This document shows positions 1 through 11,623 of a stretch of DNA of 64,000 bases, piece after piece. This DNA comes from Diatrype stigma. Its lineage: Eukaryota > Ascomycota > Sordariomycetes > Xylariales > Diatrypaceae. The DNA is taken from NCBI GenBank assembly GCA_022225965.2, contig JAKJXP020000028.1, positions 393,175 to 457,174 of the forward strand, written 5' to 3'. The position numbers and the translations under genes were made by a program. The notes beneath the pieces are model-generated. The model was not told where the DNA came from. It saw only the letters and a list, made by a program, of their open reading frames with translations, and did not search any database. Position 1 is the first letter of the stretch. Each line of letters starts with the position of its first letter.

Positions 1-3000
1 GTAGGCTAAGTAAAATGACAGTCAGAAGGTATGAAAAGCCAAAACGACGTTTTGTCAACTCGACACCCTACCCTTGCAGCTGCCTTGATACACTCAGCGA
101 TGTACAATTGGTGGCTAGCAGTCGAATTTCGCAGACAAATCTCAAGCCTCCATGAATCGATTGTGTGTCTAGGTACCTAGCGTACGTCTAGGCAATGTGG
201 TTGTCAGGAAGTGAGATCGTAGCTGATGTAAGCCTGGATACTGCTTGAACATGTGGACTGGCTACGGTTCCTCGAGACTCAGAATCCGAGCCAGGTATAA
301 TTGCTCCCATAACGTGACCGCAGGCCAGAGAGCAAGAGGCAAACGATACAGGAACATGATAGAAGGCGAAGTTAGCATGGGGATGCAGCCATGCTACCAT
401 AATCTCTCACCGACCACATGTTGTGAGACACGACGTTGGAGCAGCGAGGAGATGTCGGTTCCGGTAGCCATTTCGAGTCCCTCCAACAGTGTCAATGACC
501 GCATACATTCAATCCCCTTGGTTCACTCGTCGACGATGACTGGATTGACACGTATAGGTGAGGTAGGTAGAAGTTATAACTGGCCGGAGACTGCAGTTCT
601 TGTGTCGGCGTCTCCGGCAAATGACGGCCCAGCAATTGCGCCTGGGTAAAACGCTCGGGGAGAAGAGAGAAAGAGACAATGTCACCATCTGTCCAATCAG
701 GTCTAGCTGAACAGTTGAGCCAGTATACGTGATTCATCAGTGTGATAGTGCAATAACTGATCCCAGCCATGGTATTCAAGCACCAGAGAAGGATCTCAAG
801 GACGTGGCTTTTTGCCTCTTCACCGCAAGCATTGCTTGACTCTTTCGCTTGAGTAGTACCTACTACCTAGTGAGTTAGACAACAAGTGATGAAGTAGTTA
901 TGATGTCTGCCCCTCTATTTCTATAGGGACGGAATGTCTCCGCTGTTACGGCTCCTGGTTTGACACGCAGAATAGGGGATACTCCGCGCTCGACACTTGT
1001 AATTGGTATATGTCGGGTGTGGTTATGAAAGGATGTGATGTAAAATGGAAACTATAGACATTCCTCAGCTGACTGTTCGACTCAATTACCTGCTAGGTAA
1101 AAGTAGCCACCCTTTGAATAAAGGCGACGTCAATTACACGCTGCATGCGTTACACAAGATATACTGTTTAATGTACCTTGTATTTACTGTGTATGCGGGT
1201 GGCTTTATTTCAATCCCTCAATTCCAGACTTCTGGAGCTGCCAGCATAAGCTTGACACCTACGCCACTCGCCGCCAACTGTCATTATAGAGCGAGCCTGC
1301 CAGTGCACCACTGATGATCGAAGTTTTACATCTCCGAGGAGGTACTTGGGGTATTGTATTGTAGGTACAATACTATGGACTCTCCAGAGCACTTACTGAC
1401 CAACCACGCGTAGTTTTTGAGTCTAACGACGGATCCCGGGTTCGTGCCATCGCCCGTCCGTATAATTAGACAGGCTGCAGACAGGCCACTGACACAATAC
1501 CGAAGAGGGCAGGGTAACGCACCCGCAGCTTGCCAACAATAAGGTATATATAGTTGTGAATACTTGGTACTACTTTGGACTCTTCCAAGATAACAACCTT
1601 TTGCAGAAGAACCCCAATTCCACCGTTCGAACTGTGGTCCAATGTTATAGGCCTGCAATTACCTACCTAGGTAGGTAGGTAGACAAGGTAGTGTATATCC
1701 GGTGTGTGCATACATACATGTATGTATATAATATACTCTACGCATCGCTTCCGGCACTGTAGTGCAATACATATATGTAGTAGAGTACCTACCTAGGTAC
1801 TACCTACAGCACTACCTACAGCACTACCTACAGCACTTCCAAGGTTGTATATTCGGGATGTCGGGCTGCCGGCAACCTTGGAACCTTCAAGCTTCTTCAT
1901 GTTCTCTCTGCTCCGGGCTCTTGCCTCGCGTCTTCCCGGGGTTCGGTATCTGCGTAGCAGCAATCCTTGTTGCATCGCCGGCGAGGATCGCAATTGGCCG
2001 CGTACGACAGGAACCAACATCCGAACCGGTCCAAGGGGATTTGTGACATCCTTCTGGAAGCTTTCTAGCGCTCCTTCTCAGATCTCGCCAAGGCTTGCCA
2101 TCGTCGCCCTGCCTGGCGTGCAACGTCAGACGTGACATTGCTGCATACCGGACCTGCCTACCTGCCTACCTGCCTACCTACATTACATATCCTATGGAGG
2201 TGCCTATGTAGGCAAGTACCTCGTTGCGCCACTGGCACTCTGACCAGACACTCCTGCATGTCCAGATGCCGTGGCGTGGCGTTCTTGTCTACATAGTAGG
2301 TAGTTGGGTTCCAGCTTGCATTGTCCGTATTGTCCGTACATGCGATCATGTAGCCAGGTAACACGTTAGCCTCCGTGACGAGATCCACCACACACCGCAA
2401 TGCTTTCGGACTCGTGAACACGTGAACACAAAATTTTCTGCCCCTGCTGCATTGCCGACATCGGCTATAGCTCAGGAGCTACACATGTGCCGTGATGATC
2501 CGACCACACGATACTACTATGTATATTACGATACTATGGTATGTGCGTACATACGTGCAAACCAAGCAGGCTTCCAGGTTGGCGGTTGGCTGGCTTGGGC
2601 GCCACTAAAGACTAGAGGCATTAGACTACACCACATGCGTGTTAAGCCATGCTGAGGTTGCACCCAAGATCTTATCTGATACCGAGAGAACCGTGGGGGT
2701 TGCATCGGGGCATTGGCAGATTCGGTCGATGGAGAGCACCGCACCAGTGTACTCGGACGACTCGATACCGAAAGCGGCAGTGACCTCCAGCTTCACCACA
2801 CTGCCATGGTGTACAAAGATGAAAGGCATCTTTCGAACCCTGGATTCTCCGCGTTTGTTCCTCCCCTCATGTTCTTGGATTCCTGGCTGAAAACAGGGGA
2901 TACCAATACTAGATAGATGGACTTATACCCCCTGACCGAGCCCCTGGCTCTTATGACGAATGATCATACAATTCGTTATCTCTTCTGAGCAAGAGGCACC

Positions 3001-4046
3001 TCGATATCTCTTCGAGAAGGACAATATGTGCCGCTCCTATTCCATACATTGGCTTGGCTTGACATGTTACGTCAGATGTTGTCGTCACGTCATCCTCATT
3101 CTACAATCAAGCTCTCGTCTAGTTGTAAGGGAGGCATATCTGCTCGGACTCACGAGTTCGACGGCCTGGACGGTAAAACCCCCCCGAATGGGCATGGCGA
3201 AGTCCCAGACAGATAAGACTAGCAAGATCATGAACCACAGGGTTTTCATGGTTGAGTACTTGTGGCAGGATCTAAGTGCTCACTCACCCATAGTATTCCT
3301 AGTTAAAGGTTGGCTGGAGATATCAAGGGTTGCCGTCTAACAACAGCACGTCGTCCATATGCTCCTATTTCATGTTGCAATGATCGACGATCTGGGGTTC
3401 TACCCCAAAGGTCATTCGAAAAAAGCCAATGCCATCTAGTAGAGGTGATTTAGAGTTGGGATATCTACATATCATGAGCGAGCAGCGCACACAAGTAGCA
3501 GCATGGTAATAAATATATACGTTGACGAGGAAGGCTTGACGTATCTTTTACTAGGCGTGGGTACCTTGGACAGTGGACATCATTGTACTTAGGGTTGCGT
3601 GATAATTCCAGAGCGAAGACTAGGCAAACCTGTTATATCGTATACAGGATAACCGAGTTTTGCTTAAATCGCAGAACGACTTCGTGCTTGCACCTCGCAA
3701 TGCATATCTATACCAGTAGGTTCCAACCATCACCTGCCGGCGTCAGCTGATACCCAGAAGTCGATACCTACCATTCGAGCGACTGTCACATACGACAAGA
3801 TTGGAATAAGTACCCTGCCATGTGCCCCCGGCTGCGAATATAATCAGACAGACTGAATTAACATGAGATTCCCGAACGAAGCCATAAGCATATTTCACCA
3901 TACTGGAATATACCCATTCCAAGAAATTCTCTAACCCAGCGTTCCCCGACCCCCTTTTCGCCAGCCCAACCAGCCGCATACCAATTTCGTGACTAGGGCA
4001 GACAGACAGTATGCTCTCCGTCTCGGTTTCCCCTACGCTCGCTCGC
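1..4046. other. Gene-poor stretch
   Basis: No open frame in this 4 kb shows a recognisable domain or plausible exon chain on either strand. It holds several short palindromic runs related to TACCTAGGTA (near 170-180, 1660-1685 and 1790-1800), CCTACCTG-type runs near 2155-2180 and a 12-bp tandem repeat. It may include the 3' untranslated region of the epoxide hydrolase at its right edge. Confidence 0.6.
1799..1834. repeat. 12-bp tandem repeat, three copies
   Basis: The unit ACTACCTACAGC is repeated three times in a row without interruption, directly after a TACCTAGGTA palindrome. It lies in non-coding DNA and is a simple tandem array. Confidence 0.85.
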
Positions 4047-5606
4047 TCACGAAGGATAACCCGAGCGGCCCTTGACAACACCAAAGGCGCCGCCCCCACG
4101 GCCGTACATGGCGCGGACGTCGGCGACGAGGTCGTCGGGGCGCTCCCAGGCGGCGAAGTGGCCGCCGCTGTCGTGGGCGCGCTCGAAGACGACGTCGCCG
4201 AGGGTGCGCAGCCAGGCCGAGGGCACGATGCTGAGGTCGCGCGGGAACCGGCTGAAGCCCAGCTTGACGCCGGGCGTCCAGGCGCGCAGGCCGTGCCGCC
4301 CGAGCTTGCCCGCCCGCCCGTCCACGTTGTGCGCCATCTCGTAGTAGATGCGCACGCTGGCCGCGGGCCCCGCCGTCGAGAACCAGTAGCTGCGGGAGAA
4401 TTGTTCGTTGTTATTATTGTTATCATTATTACTTGCGTAACAAAGCCGGTATCATGTAGGGAGCAACAAAAGAAAGAAGAAGGACCTTACATGCTCACCC
4501 AGGTGCAGACCTCGTCGTCGGTCCACGGGTACGGGCCGTCGGTCCAGTCGTGCAGCTTCTCGTAGATCCAGGCCAGCAGCGCCACGGGGCTGTCCGCCAG
4601 GCCGTACCCCAGGGTCTGCGGCCGCGTCGACTGCTCCGCCAGGTACCCCCGCCCCTCCTCTTGGAACCAGCGCGATCGCGCGAGGCCCCGCTGGTCGTAC
4701 GCCGTGTACGGCGTCAGCGCGTGCTGCAGCGCCAGCAGCGGCTGCCGCAGCCACGAGGGGGGGTCCGCCCCCTCGTAGTTCAGGTGCGTCGCCTTGCAGT
4801 GCTGCGGGTACAGGTGTGCGAGCGCTCGGCTGAGGTGCGCGCCCCAGTCGCCTAGGCAGAGCCCCGGGTTAGTTATTTCGTTATTATGCACATGCTTGCT
4901 CTAACCATTCATCAAGCACTTCCTGATCTGGAGAATCGACCCCCGGACAGGACAGGACAGGACAGGACAGGACCGGTCCGGTCTCGATACGCCCCATCTC
5001 GATCAACTCACCTCCCTGCGTCACATATTCGTCGTATCCGAGTTTCAGCATCAGTTTGTTCAGGGTTTCAGCGTACTGCTCCAGCGCAAAGCCGCGCTTC
5101 TTGGGGCCCTCGGAGAAGCCGAAATTGGGCAGCGAGGGCGCGACGACGTCGAACGCGGGAGCGCTGCTGCTGTTGTCATCCCCACCCTCGCTGCCGCCTC
5201 CTGCTCCTCCCCCTTCGGCAAGGGGCCGGATGATCTTGGCGACCTCGAGGAACTGGCCCGGCCAGCCGTGGATGAAGAGCAGCGGGACGGCGTGGGGCTG
5301 CCCGCTGCGCACGTGCACGAAGTGGACGGCGAGCGGCTCGAAGCCGCCGTCGGTGTCGCACTGGATGTCGGTGACGAACTGCGGCAGCCGGCTGTTGAGG
5401 TCGCGCTCGGCCGCCCGCCAGTCGTGCCCCGTCGCCCAGTGCTGCGCCAGCCGCCGCACCTCCGCCAGCGGCGCCCCCATCTCCCAGCCCGCGCCCTCCA
5501 GCTCGTCCGGGAACCGCGCGAGCGAGAGCCGCTGCTTGAGGTCCTCGATGTCCGCGTCTTTGACCGCGATGGTGTAGGGTCGGATGTCTGCGTTTGCGTC
5601 TGCCAT
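4047..5606 (-). CDS. Microsomal-type epoxide hydrolase (EHN + alpha/beta hydrolase)
   Basis: Three exons, 5606-5012, 4851-4491 and 4389-4047, give a 432-aa protein; the lengths keep frame and the splice sites are GTGAGT/CTAG and GTAAGG/GCAG. The N-terminus (about residues 5-110) is the EHN domain, with the typical start [19 protein letters not shown]. The alpha/beta hydrolase core follows, with HGWPG (oxyanion-hole region), the GGDWGA nucleophile elbow formed across intron 1 (Asp is the expected nucleophile), and a C-terminal GGHFAAWE carrying the expected catalytic His. The family opens epoxides to diols by way of a covalent ester. There is a Gly/Ser/Asp-rich low-complexity insert near residues 130-150. 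Intron 1 contains a GGACA tandem array (about 4945-4974). No signal peptide is evident. The substrate cannot be read from sequence. Confidence 0.92.
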
Positions 5607-6597
5607 GATGCTACTTTGTAACTAGTACGTAAGTAAGTAAGGTAAGGTCAGGTGGTAGTCAATAGCTGGTTGGTTGGCGACCAGGGTAAGAATGTGCTCG
5701 TCGTGCTGCCAGCCGGTGACGAAGTAGTATATGAACTGGCCGTTGTTGGCTTACAAACTCGCCCTGGTGTAAGTGGGCGCTGGTGCTGATGGTGGTTTGC
5801 TCGGAATGCCTCGTGCCAAACAACAACTGAGCACCGAGGGTGTTAGGTAGCGCTTCTCTAGATATCGAGGCCTCAGGATTGTTTCATATGTCTATCATCA
5901 AGCTGCAAGCAATGACATGTAACATATTATACCCCGATCTCATATGGGTTGAAGTCACCGTTGCCTAGAAAACTTGAGCTTAGTTGGGTAGGTAATCCTA
6001 TAGATTACCTATCCTATAGATTTCCTATGTAGCCGTGAGCGGCTCCGAAAAGGCGGCACAGCTGCCGACTTAACCCCGCCGCAGGGCGCAGGAATGCAGG
6101 CAACTCATGGATGCGGGTCGCCGCAAGAGACCGGGCGGGTAGTTGATTCGTGCGCTTGCAAACCGTATCATATATCAGATGAAAAGCTCGCGATCTGCAA
6201 AACGCTTCCACACAGGAAAACAACCAACCCACCAGCCCATCTACTCACTCTGCCTAGGGGTCTTGGGCAAAGTGTCAACAAACAACGGTTTGTTACTGAA
6301 GACGCCAATGCACAGAAGTGAGTGATAGCCGGATATTGCGTGATGGCATCACCAGTGCAATCACAGTATACCCCGGACCCCCTGCAAGACATGAAGGCAC
6401 AGGCACAGATAGTATCTTCAATGCCTCACTGTTGACGGGCCAATCATAATTGCTTATCATTACCTTTCGCAGTGAACTTCCCCTTTTAATCATCACAGAT
6501 GGATGTTTAAAGTCGACGTATCATAGAGAAAGGCTTTATTGACACTGCCATGCAAATGAAACTGCTAGATCACTCTTGATAGTCGGTATTCCTAATG
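5607..6597. other. Intergenic region between epoxide hydrolase and SDR relic
   Basis: No supported gene. It includes the epoxide hydrolase promoter and an imperfect repeat of CCTATAGATT-like words near 5990-6030. Confidence 0.55.
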
Positions 6598-7020
6598 TTA
6601 GGCTTCCAGTCTTCGAGAATCTTCAAAGTTTCCGCTGACGATGCCTTGGCATATTCTAGGTAATGCAATGGTCCGCACAACATTCAAATTGTTCGTCAAT
6701 AGAAGTATGGTTTGGTACCTATCGGGCTCAACCGGGAGTGTTTTGATGTCTAGCTGTACTGTTTCTTTGCTGAGGCTCTCTATCAAACCTGCAATACATA
6801 GAATGCCGTTGTCACGCGGAAATCGGCATCAATAGGGGCGTCGGTGGCAATATCACCTTCGAGCGCAAATTGGAACCGGCGTACGCCCCGACAAATGGAT
6901 GTCCGATCCATCCTGACAGAGAGCTGATGAACACTACTGTACCCGACCGTCTCTCCTGGACGTGCGGTAGGATGGCGCACGCGTCACTCGGACGGTGCTG
7001 AATTGAGCTAGGATCCGTCC
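6598..7020 (-). pseudogene. Relic of a short-chain dehydrogenase/reductase
   Basis: Read on the minus strand, this stretch matches the second half of a classical SDR. It has an ILPHVQERRSGTVVFISS-like beta-strand with the catalytic Ser region, then GWIGHPFVGAYAGS (the active-site Tyr of YxxxK), then FALEG. A frame change falls exactly at the expected Lys codon near 6867-6871: the DNA reads TCCAATTTG where TCCAAATTTG would keep frame, consistent with loss of one A. An apparent intron (6856-6789) then joins to LIESLSKETVQLDIKTLPVEP and runs to a stop at 6598. A second frame break lies near 6985 (TRA/AILPH), and the N-terminal NAD-binding half with its TGxxxGxG motif is not found upstream. I conclude a truncated, frameshifted relic; a sequencing error alone would not explain the missing N-terminal half. 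Confidence 0.7.
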
Positions 7021-7505
7021 GGCCTGGTATGTGGTAAGCAAGCTGATGCCAAATAGTCTTGCTGTGTTCTTGATGCATTACTCCAAGCCTTCCCGGACAT
7101 AACTCCGCCCGGCCCTTACCTGACAGCTGAAGTTCCCAAAGCGTGATCCCCGAGGCCGAGCCTTCGGACACATTTTCGGCTCCGATCCCGACATCGCAAT
7201 CGGTCTTTACATCCTAATCGAGTAAGGCGTCGGCTGAATCAGCATTGGCGATGTTCAGCTAAAAGTCAGGGGGTTCCAAATGATCTTATCAGATCCTTTG
7301 GTCGGGTATAAGCCCCGGTTTTCATGCCGTGGGCATCTGCCTGGCTCCTTCAGCTCCGGCCGCCCGCTGCTCGAGGTCTTTTATAACGATTCTTCGTTTT
7401 GTATTCTTGTTTTCTTCATGGTGCTCTCATATATTCTCCCTAGTTCCCCCCTGCCCCGTTCTCTTATTTCCTACCAGCGTTCCAGCCGCAACAACGTAAT
7501 GTAAG

Positions 7506-9174
7506 ATGCTGCAACAAACCCTCTTTATAATCAAGGTGCTAGCCTACGGTATCTCTTCCCTGCTATCCGATGTGTACCGGCTTGCTGTGCTTCGTGCGAA
7601 GTACTTACATTACCGGATTACCCCATGGAAGGGGAAAGGGGATGATGACGAAGGGGAAGAGGTACGCAACATAGTCGTAGTCGACGCCTCCTTCGCCGGC
7701 TACTCAGCCGCCCGCGTCCTGGCGAAGTCCCTACCCTATCTACCGGGGAACCGAGGTCGCTACCGCGTCGTCGTCGTCGAACCGCACTCCCACTTCCACT
7801 TCACGTGGGTGCTGCCGCGCTTCTGCGTGGTGCCGGACCATGAGCACAAGGCCTTCATCCCCTACGGCGGGTTCCTCCGGGGCGTGCCTCCGGACTTCGT
7901 CCGCTGGGTTGCGGGCCGCGCGGTCGGCGCCTCGCGGGACGCGGTGCAGATCAGTGGCAGCAGTGGTGAGACGATCCCGTATGCGTTTCTGATTGTGGCC
8001 ACGGGTTCTGGGATATCTGGGGGTGATGAAAACGAGTCCAACGAGAACGAGAGCAAGAACAACAGCCTTCCAAGCCGCGTGGACGCCGACGGTAAGAAGG
8101 AGGGCATCCGGCAACTCAAGGATATGCAGCAGAGGATCCGCGGCGCGGAGAATCTGGTGATCGTCGGGGGCGGCGCTGCGGGCGTCGAGCTGGCCACCGA
8201 TGCCAAGGGTCAATACCCTGATAAGAAGGTCGTCCTGGTCCACTCGAGGGACGCGGTCATGCATCGCTTCGGGGCGCGGCTGCAGGCCGCTGCTATGGAT
8301 GGCCTGCGGCAACTAGGGGTCGACGTGATTACCGGCGAGCGGCTCGTAGGCCACGACACGGAGAGTGGGCTCGTGACGCTCAAGAGCGGGAGGCAGGTCG
8401 AGTGCGACGTCCTGGTATGTGATACGATCATAGTTCCTCAGGTCCTCCAAGTCACCCCGTCTTTAGCTGCCATACACGAATGAGGCTTGGTTTATCGATT
8501 GATTGATTGATCAATGTGTTTAACGACCTATCGCCCCCTCTAGATAAAGTGCACCGGCCAGCGCCCCGCTTCGCACCTGATCGCAGACCTCAGCCCGAGC
8601 TCGGTCTTGGCCACGGGTCAGGTGCGCGTGAAGTCCACCATGCAGATCGCGGACGACGAGTTCCCCAACGTGTACGCCTGCGGTGATGTGGCCGAGACGG
8701 GGACGCCGAATCCGAACGCGCGCTCGGCGGACCGGCAGGCGGCCATCGCCGCGGATAACGTTCTCTCCGCTATCCAGGGGAAGGCACCCAGTCGCGAGTA
8801 CATCCCGAACTTCATGGACGGAGTCATCAAACTTACTGTAAGCTAACCTCTCCGGGGTGATACTTTTTGGAAACTTCCTTCTATCCCATGATCATCCTTC
8901 TTCGTGACCTAGAAGGCGTGATGGAATGGTCCACGAGATAGACTCTCCATTCACCCGTCGGCTTATATGGAAGTGACAACTGACGAAAGACGTGTTGTAG
9001 CTCGGTCTGGAGAAGTCTGTGGGCTACGCGAGGGACGGGGACTCAGAGTTGCTGCTTCGCAGTAAGGAGAAAGACCTTGCCCTGATGTCTAGGCAGGCTT
9101 GGTGGAGGTTCGGCGCCAAGGCATTCGAGGATGACGTAGAGGGTGACGCTGTCGGCAGTAAGGACCCGGCATAA
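7506..9174 (+). CDS. AIF/FSP1-like FAD-dependent oxidoreductase
   Basis: Three exons, 7506-8414, 8544-8837 and 9001-9174, give 458 aa with phase-0 junctions (GTATGT...CTAG and GTAAGC...GTAG). The fold is pyridine nucleotide-disulfide oxidoreductase. An N-terminal FAD Rossmann motif (VVVDASFAGYSAARVL, about residue 57) is followed by a second NAD(P)H Rossmann motif, IVGGGAAGVELA (about 220), and the FAD-closing motif VYACGDVAETG near residue 350. This matches the AIFM2/FSP1 (AMID) family, which reduces quinones with NAD(P)H. The N-terminal 30 residues are hydrophobic and may act as a membrane or targeting segment. One oddity: the first Gly of the usual GxSxAG dinucleotide motif is Asp here. 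Intergenic DNA to the left holds an SDR relic on the opposite strand. The exact substrate is unknown. Confidence 0.88.
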
Positions 9175-9849
9175 GATTGAGATCTGGTTGTCTCATAAGG
9201 GAGTCTATACTTCCTTTTATCTCCGGTGGTTCTTGTCAAGTGTCACGAAGACATTGTGCGTTCATGAATTACCTAGGCACAGTTACCTCACTCTGAACGA
9301 GAAATTACAGAGGTAGCTAGCCTTGAAAATCTGTGAACAATATGCCTTAGGTATAGTTAGCATATATAGTATAACAAACAATCTAGACAGTATAATAATA
9401 TAAATAGTATCATGGCTCATAGGTAATATGTTTGTCTAAAGCTCTGACCAACTCCATGATTTCCTAGGAGCTGGTTGGCCCCTTCTTGGATTTGATGTTA
9501 CCTAGATAGGTATGTACTTCCTTTGTTTGCAATGGAATTCGTGGCGGCGACTTCCCTTTGTCAAGGCCTCGGTGGCACCGACCCATCAGAGAATTTGAAC
9601 AAATTCCCGAGGTCATATTCGTCCTTTCAATTACGAACATACAATCCCTATATTCTCCAAGTCTGTATATGATACTCGCCCCTAGACATTCTGGAAACCC
9701 AGTCCCTTCTACTGCATCACAACAACCTAAAACCCACAGGAATCATTTTGGTCACACGTACGCGTTATATCTGGAGAACCCAGCAGGCCACAGGTCGTAT
9801 ATATACACATCAGCATCTGTACTGGCTGCAATAAGCTACCAAGGACACT
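9175..9849. other. Intergenic region
   Basis: No gene seen. It is AT-rich around 9330-9420 and contains CCTAGG/ACCTAGATAGGT-type short palindromes. It is presumed to include the promoter of the gene at 9850. Confidence 0.5.
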
Positions 9850-11411
9850 ATGAGCGTTCTTGAGCGGTTTGCGCGCCACAACCACAGTGTGCGATCTCAG
9901 AAAGAACGGCCGCAGATGAAGCCTAGACCGCTTCAGACGAGAGACGATGGACAGGGTCATTCCATGTTTAGCAAGCAGAGACATATCATCATGGATCAGG
10001 TAGGTCTAGATTTGGGAGCCCTATATACAGAGGGTTCAACCTAACTGATACTTAGGTACTGAGCCCGACCATCAGGCAATTCAGCTTTGACGGGGGAAAC
10101 CCCTTGTCTTTTAGAAAAAGATCGCCGTCTCCAAGAGGTAAGCTATACTACCACATATATCCTTACGGAATCCAGGTTACTGAGCAAAGGCGGTATAGCG
10201 AACTCGCCAGATTCGTCCGAATCGGTGGAGTCGGTCAACCAAAGCTGGGATAAGGTGGCCTTGCTAGAGCTATCAGACGCCGTGCGAGCATCTCTCGGTG
10301 GAAATAAAGCTCTTGGTCCACGGGTTGAAGAACTCAGGGGCTTCTTGGAAGCGGCCTTACAAGATGAAGAGCGAAGGCACCCCACGTTGGACTTCCTCAC
10401 GATTCAGTATGCTCGACTTGATAAACTACTTGCAGACATTCTGGCCTACGCCGACAGCCTGAGACGTTCCAGCCTATCTACCGAACTATCACTCACCTTC
10501 CGGGTCGACATTTCGAATGCCAAAAGTCTAAGAAGGGCGTGGAGACAACGTTTTCGGGAACAGTATATCATGGTAGACCAGCGACGAGCCGAGTTGTTGG
10601 TCGAGCATAGACTCGAAAACATCGCCTTCAACAATTTAGCCGTGCATGAGCTCGGGAAGTGGCAGACAAAAATCACTGAGCCCATTTCGGAGAGCGAGGG
10701 AAACCTTGAATTCGAACTAGGACAGTGAGTTACGTTCTTGGCACAACTATTTTCCTATGGGCATTTCTGACATGTGGAAGCTGGTGGTTACATCTTACGT
10801 GCGCCGAGAGAGATGGGATCGTTGCTAGGTCGCTCGAAAAACCCACGAAAGGCCGTTACGGCATGCTTGCCTTGCCGCTGCTGACTGGCCATGAGGAACA
10901 AATCCACCAGGGACTGTTCAAGTATATTCGAGAGGGGGGGCCATCCGATATGCACATTCCTCTGATATCTCAGGTTGGCAGAAAGATACGTATCCTCCGG
11001 GGTCATACATTGAAGAGTATTTGGGCTCCCGAAGCAGGGGTACGATACGATGGACTGTAGGTCACTATCATCCAAATAGCAAATGATCTCTCTAACAGAA
11101 ACTCTCCCTCCAGGTACATCCTCAAACAGTACGGCACTAAGCTGGATCTCAGTACGAACACCCACCGTCTAGAGCTGACCCTGGAGAGAGGCGCAGACCA
11201 GGCGCCGATCGAGGACCTCTTGTTCATTCCCAAACCAGCACAGATGGACGACTGGAAACTGTTTGAAAAGCACGAGGGCGACAGAATCAAGCTCACGCAG
11301 GGAGAGTCAAGCTATCTAGACTGGAAGCTGAGGAGAGAGGAGGAAAAGCTGGACAGAGACGAGTGGAAACGCTCACGCTTGTTCCGAGCGTCCTTCTCCT
11401 ATCCTCTTTGA
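9850..11411 (+). CDS. Hypothetical protein, helical, unknown family
   Basis: I do not recognise the family. The best exon chain is 9850-9999, 10056-10137, 10199-10724, 10781-11056 and 11114-11411, giving 443 aa with frame preserved. The first, third and fourth junctions use good GTAGGT/GTGAGT/GTAGGT donors; the 10138-10198 intron is the least certain (another acceptor at 10176 would give a stop). The basic N-terminus (about residues 1-80) looks disordered, with a KRSPSPR stretch. The middle (about 100-250) is charged and probably alpha-helical. The C-terminal part includes WKLFEKHEGD and a Lys/Glu/Arg-rich helix before the end. No transmembrane segment or catalytic motif is visible. Its 3' end converges on the HET gene, with about 210 nt between the stop codons. 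Confidence 0.6.
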
Positions 11412-11623
11412 GTGCGCTAGGGAATCGAGGAGCAATTATTGTAAGGTTTATGGTTTTCTGCTTGGACTTACGCCCTACACGGAAAGCGAAGCTTTGTGGA
11501 TAAATCACGGTGCCCTGAACCCCAGGCCTAGACTCCTAGAGCACAATAACTCTTATAGCAAATACTTGCAGGAATTATTTTTCAGAGTTCAACCTACCTA
11601 TCCATGAAGAAAAAACACCTTGC

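Noticed and set aside
245..649. Open frames in the first 3.5 kb (also 2960-3340)
   Set aside because: No homology I recognise, no exon structure and no codon bias; many use non-ATG starts.
1430..1460. GGGTTCG word suggesting a tRNA T-loop
   Set aside because: No matching acceptor, D or anticodon stems could be built around it.
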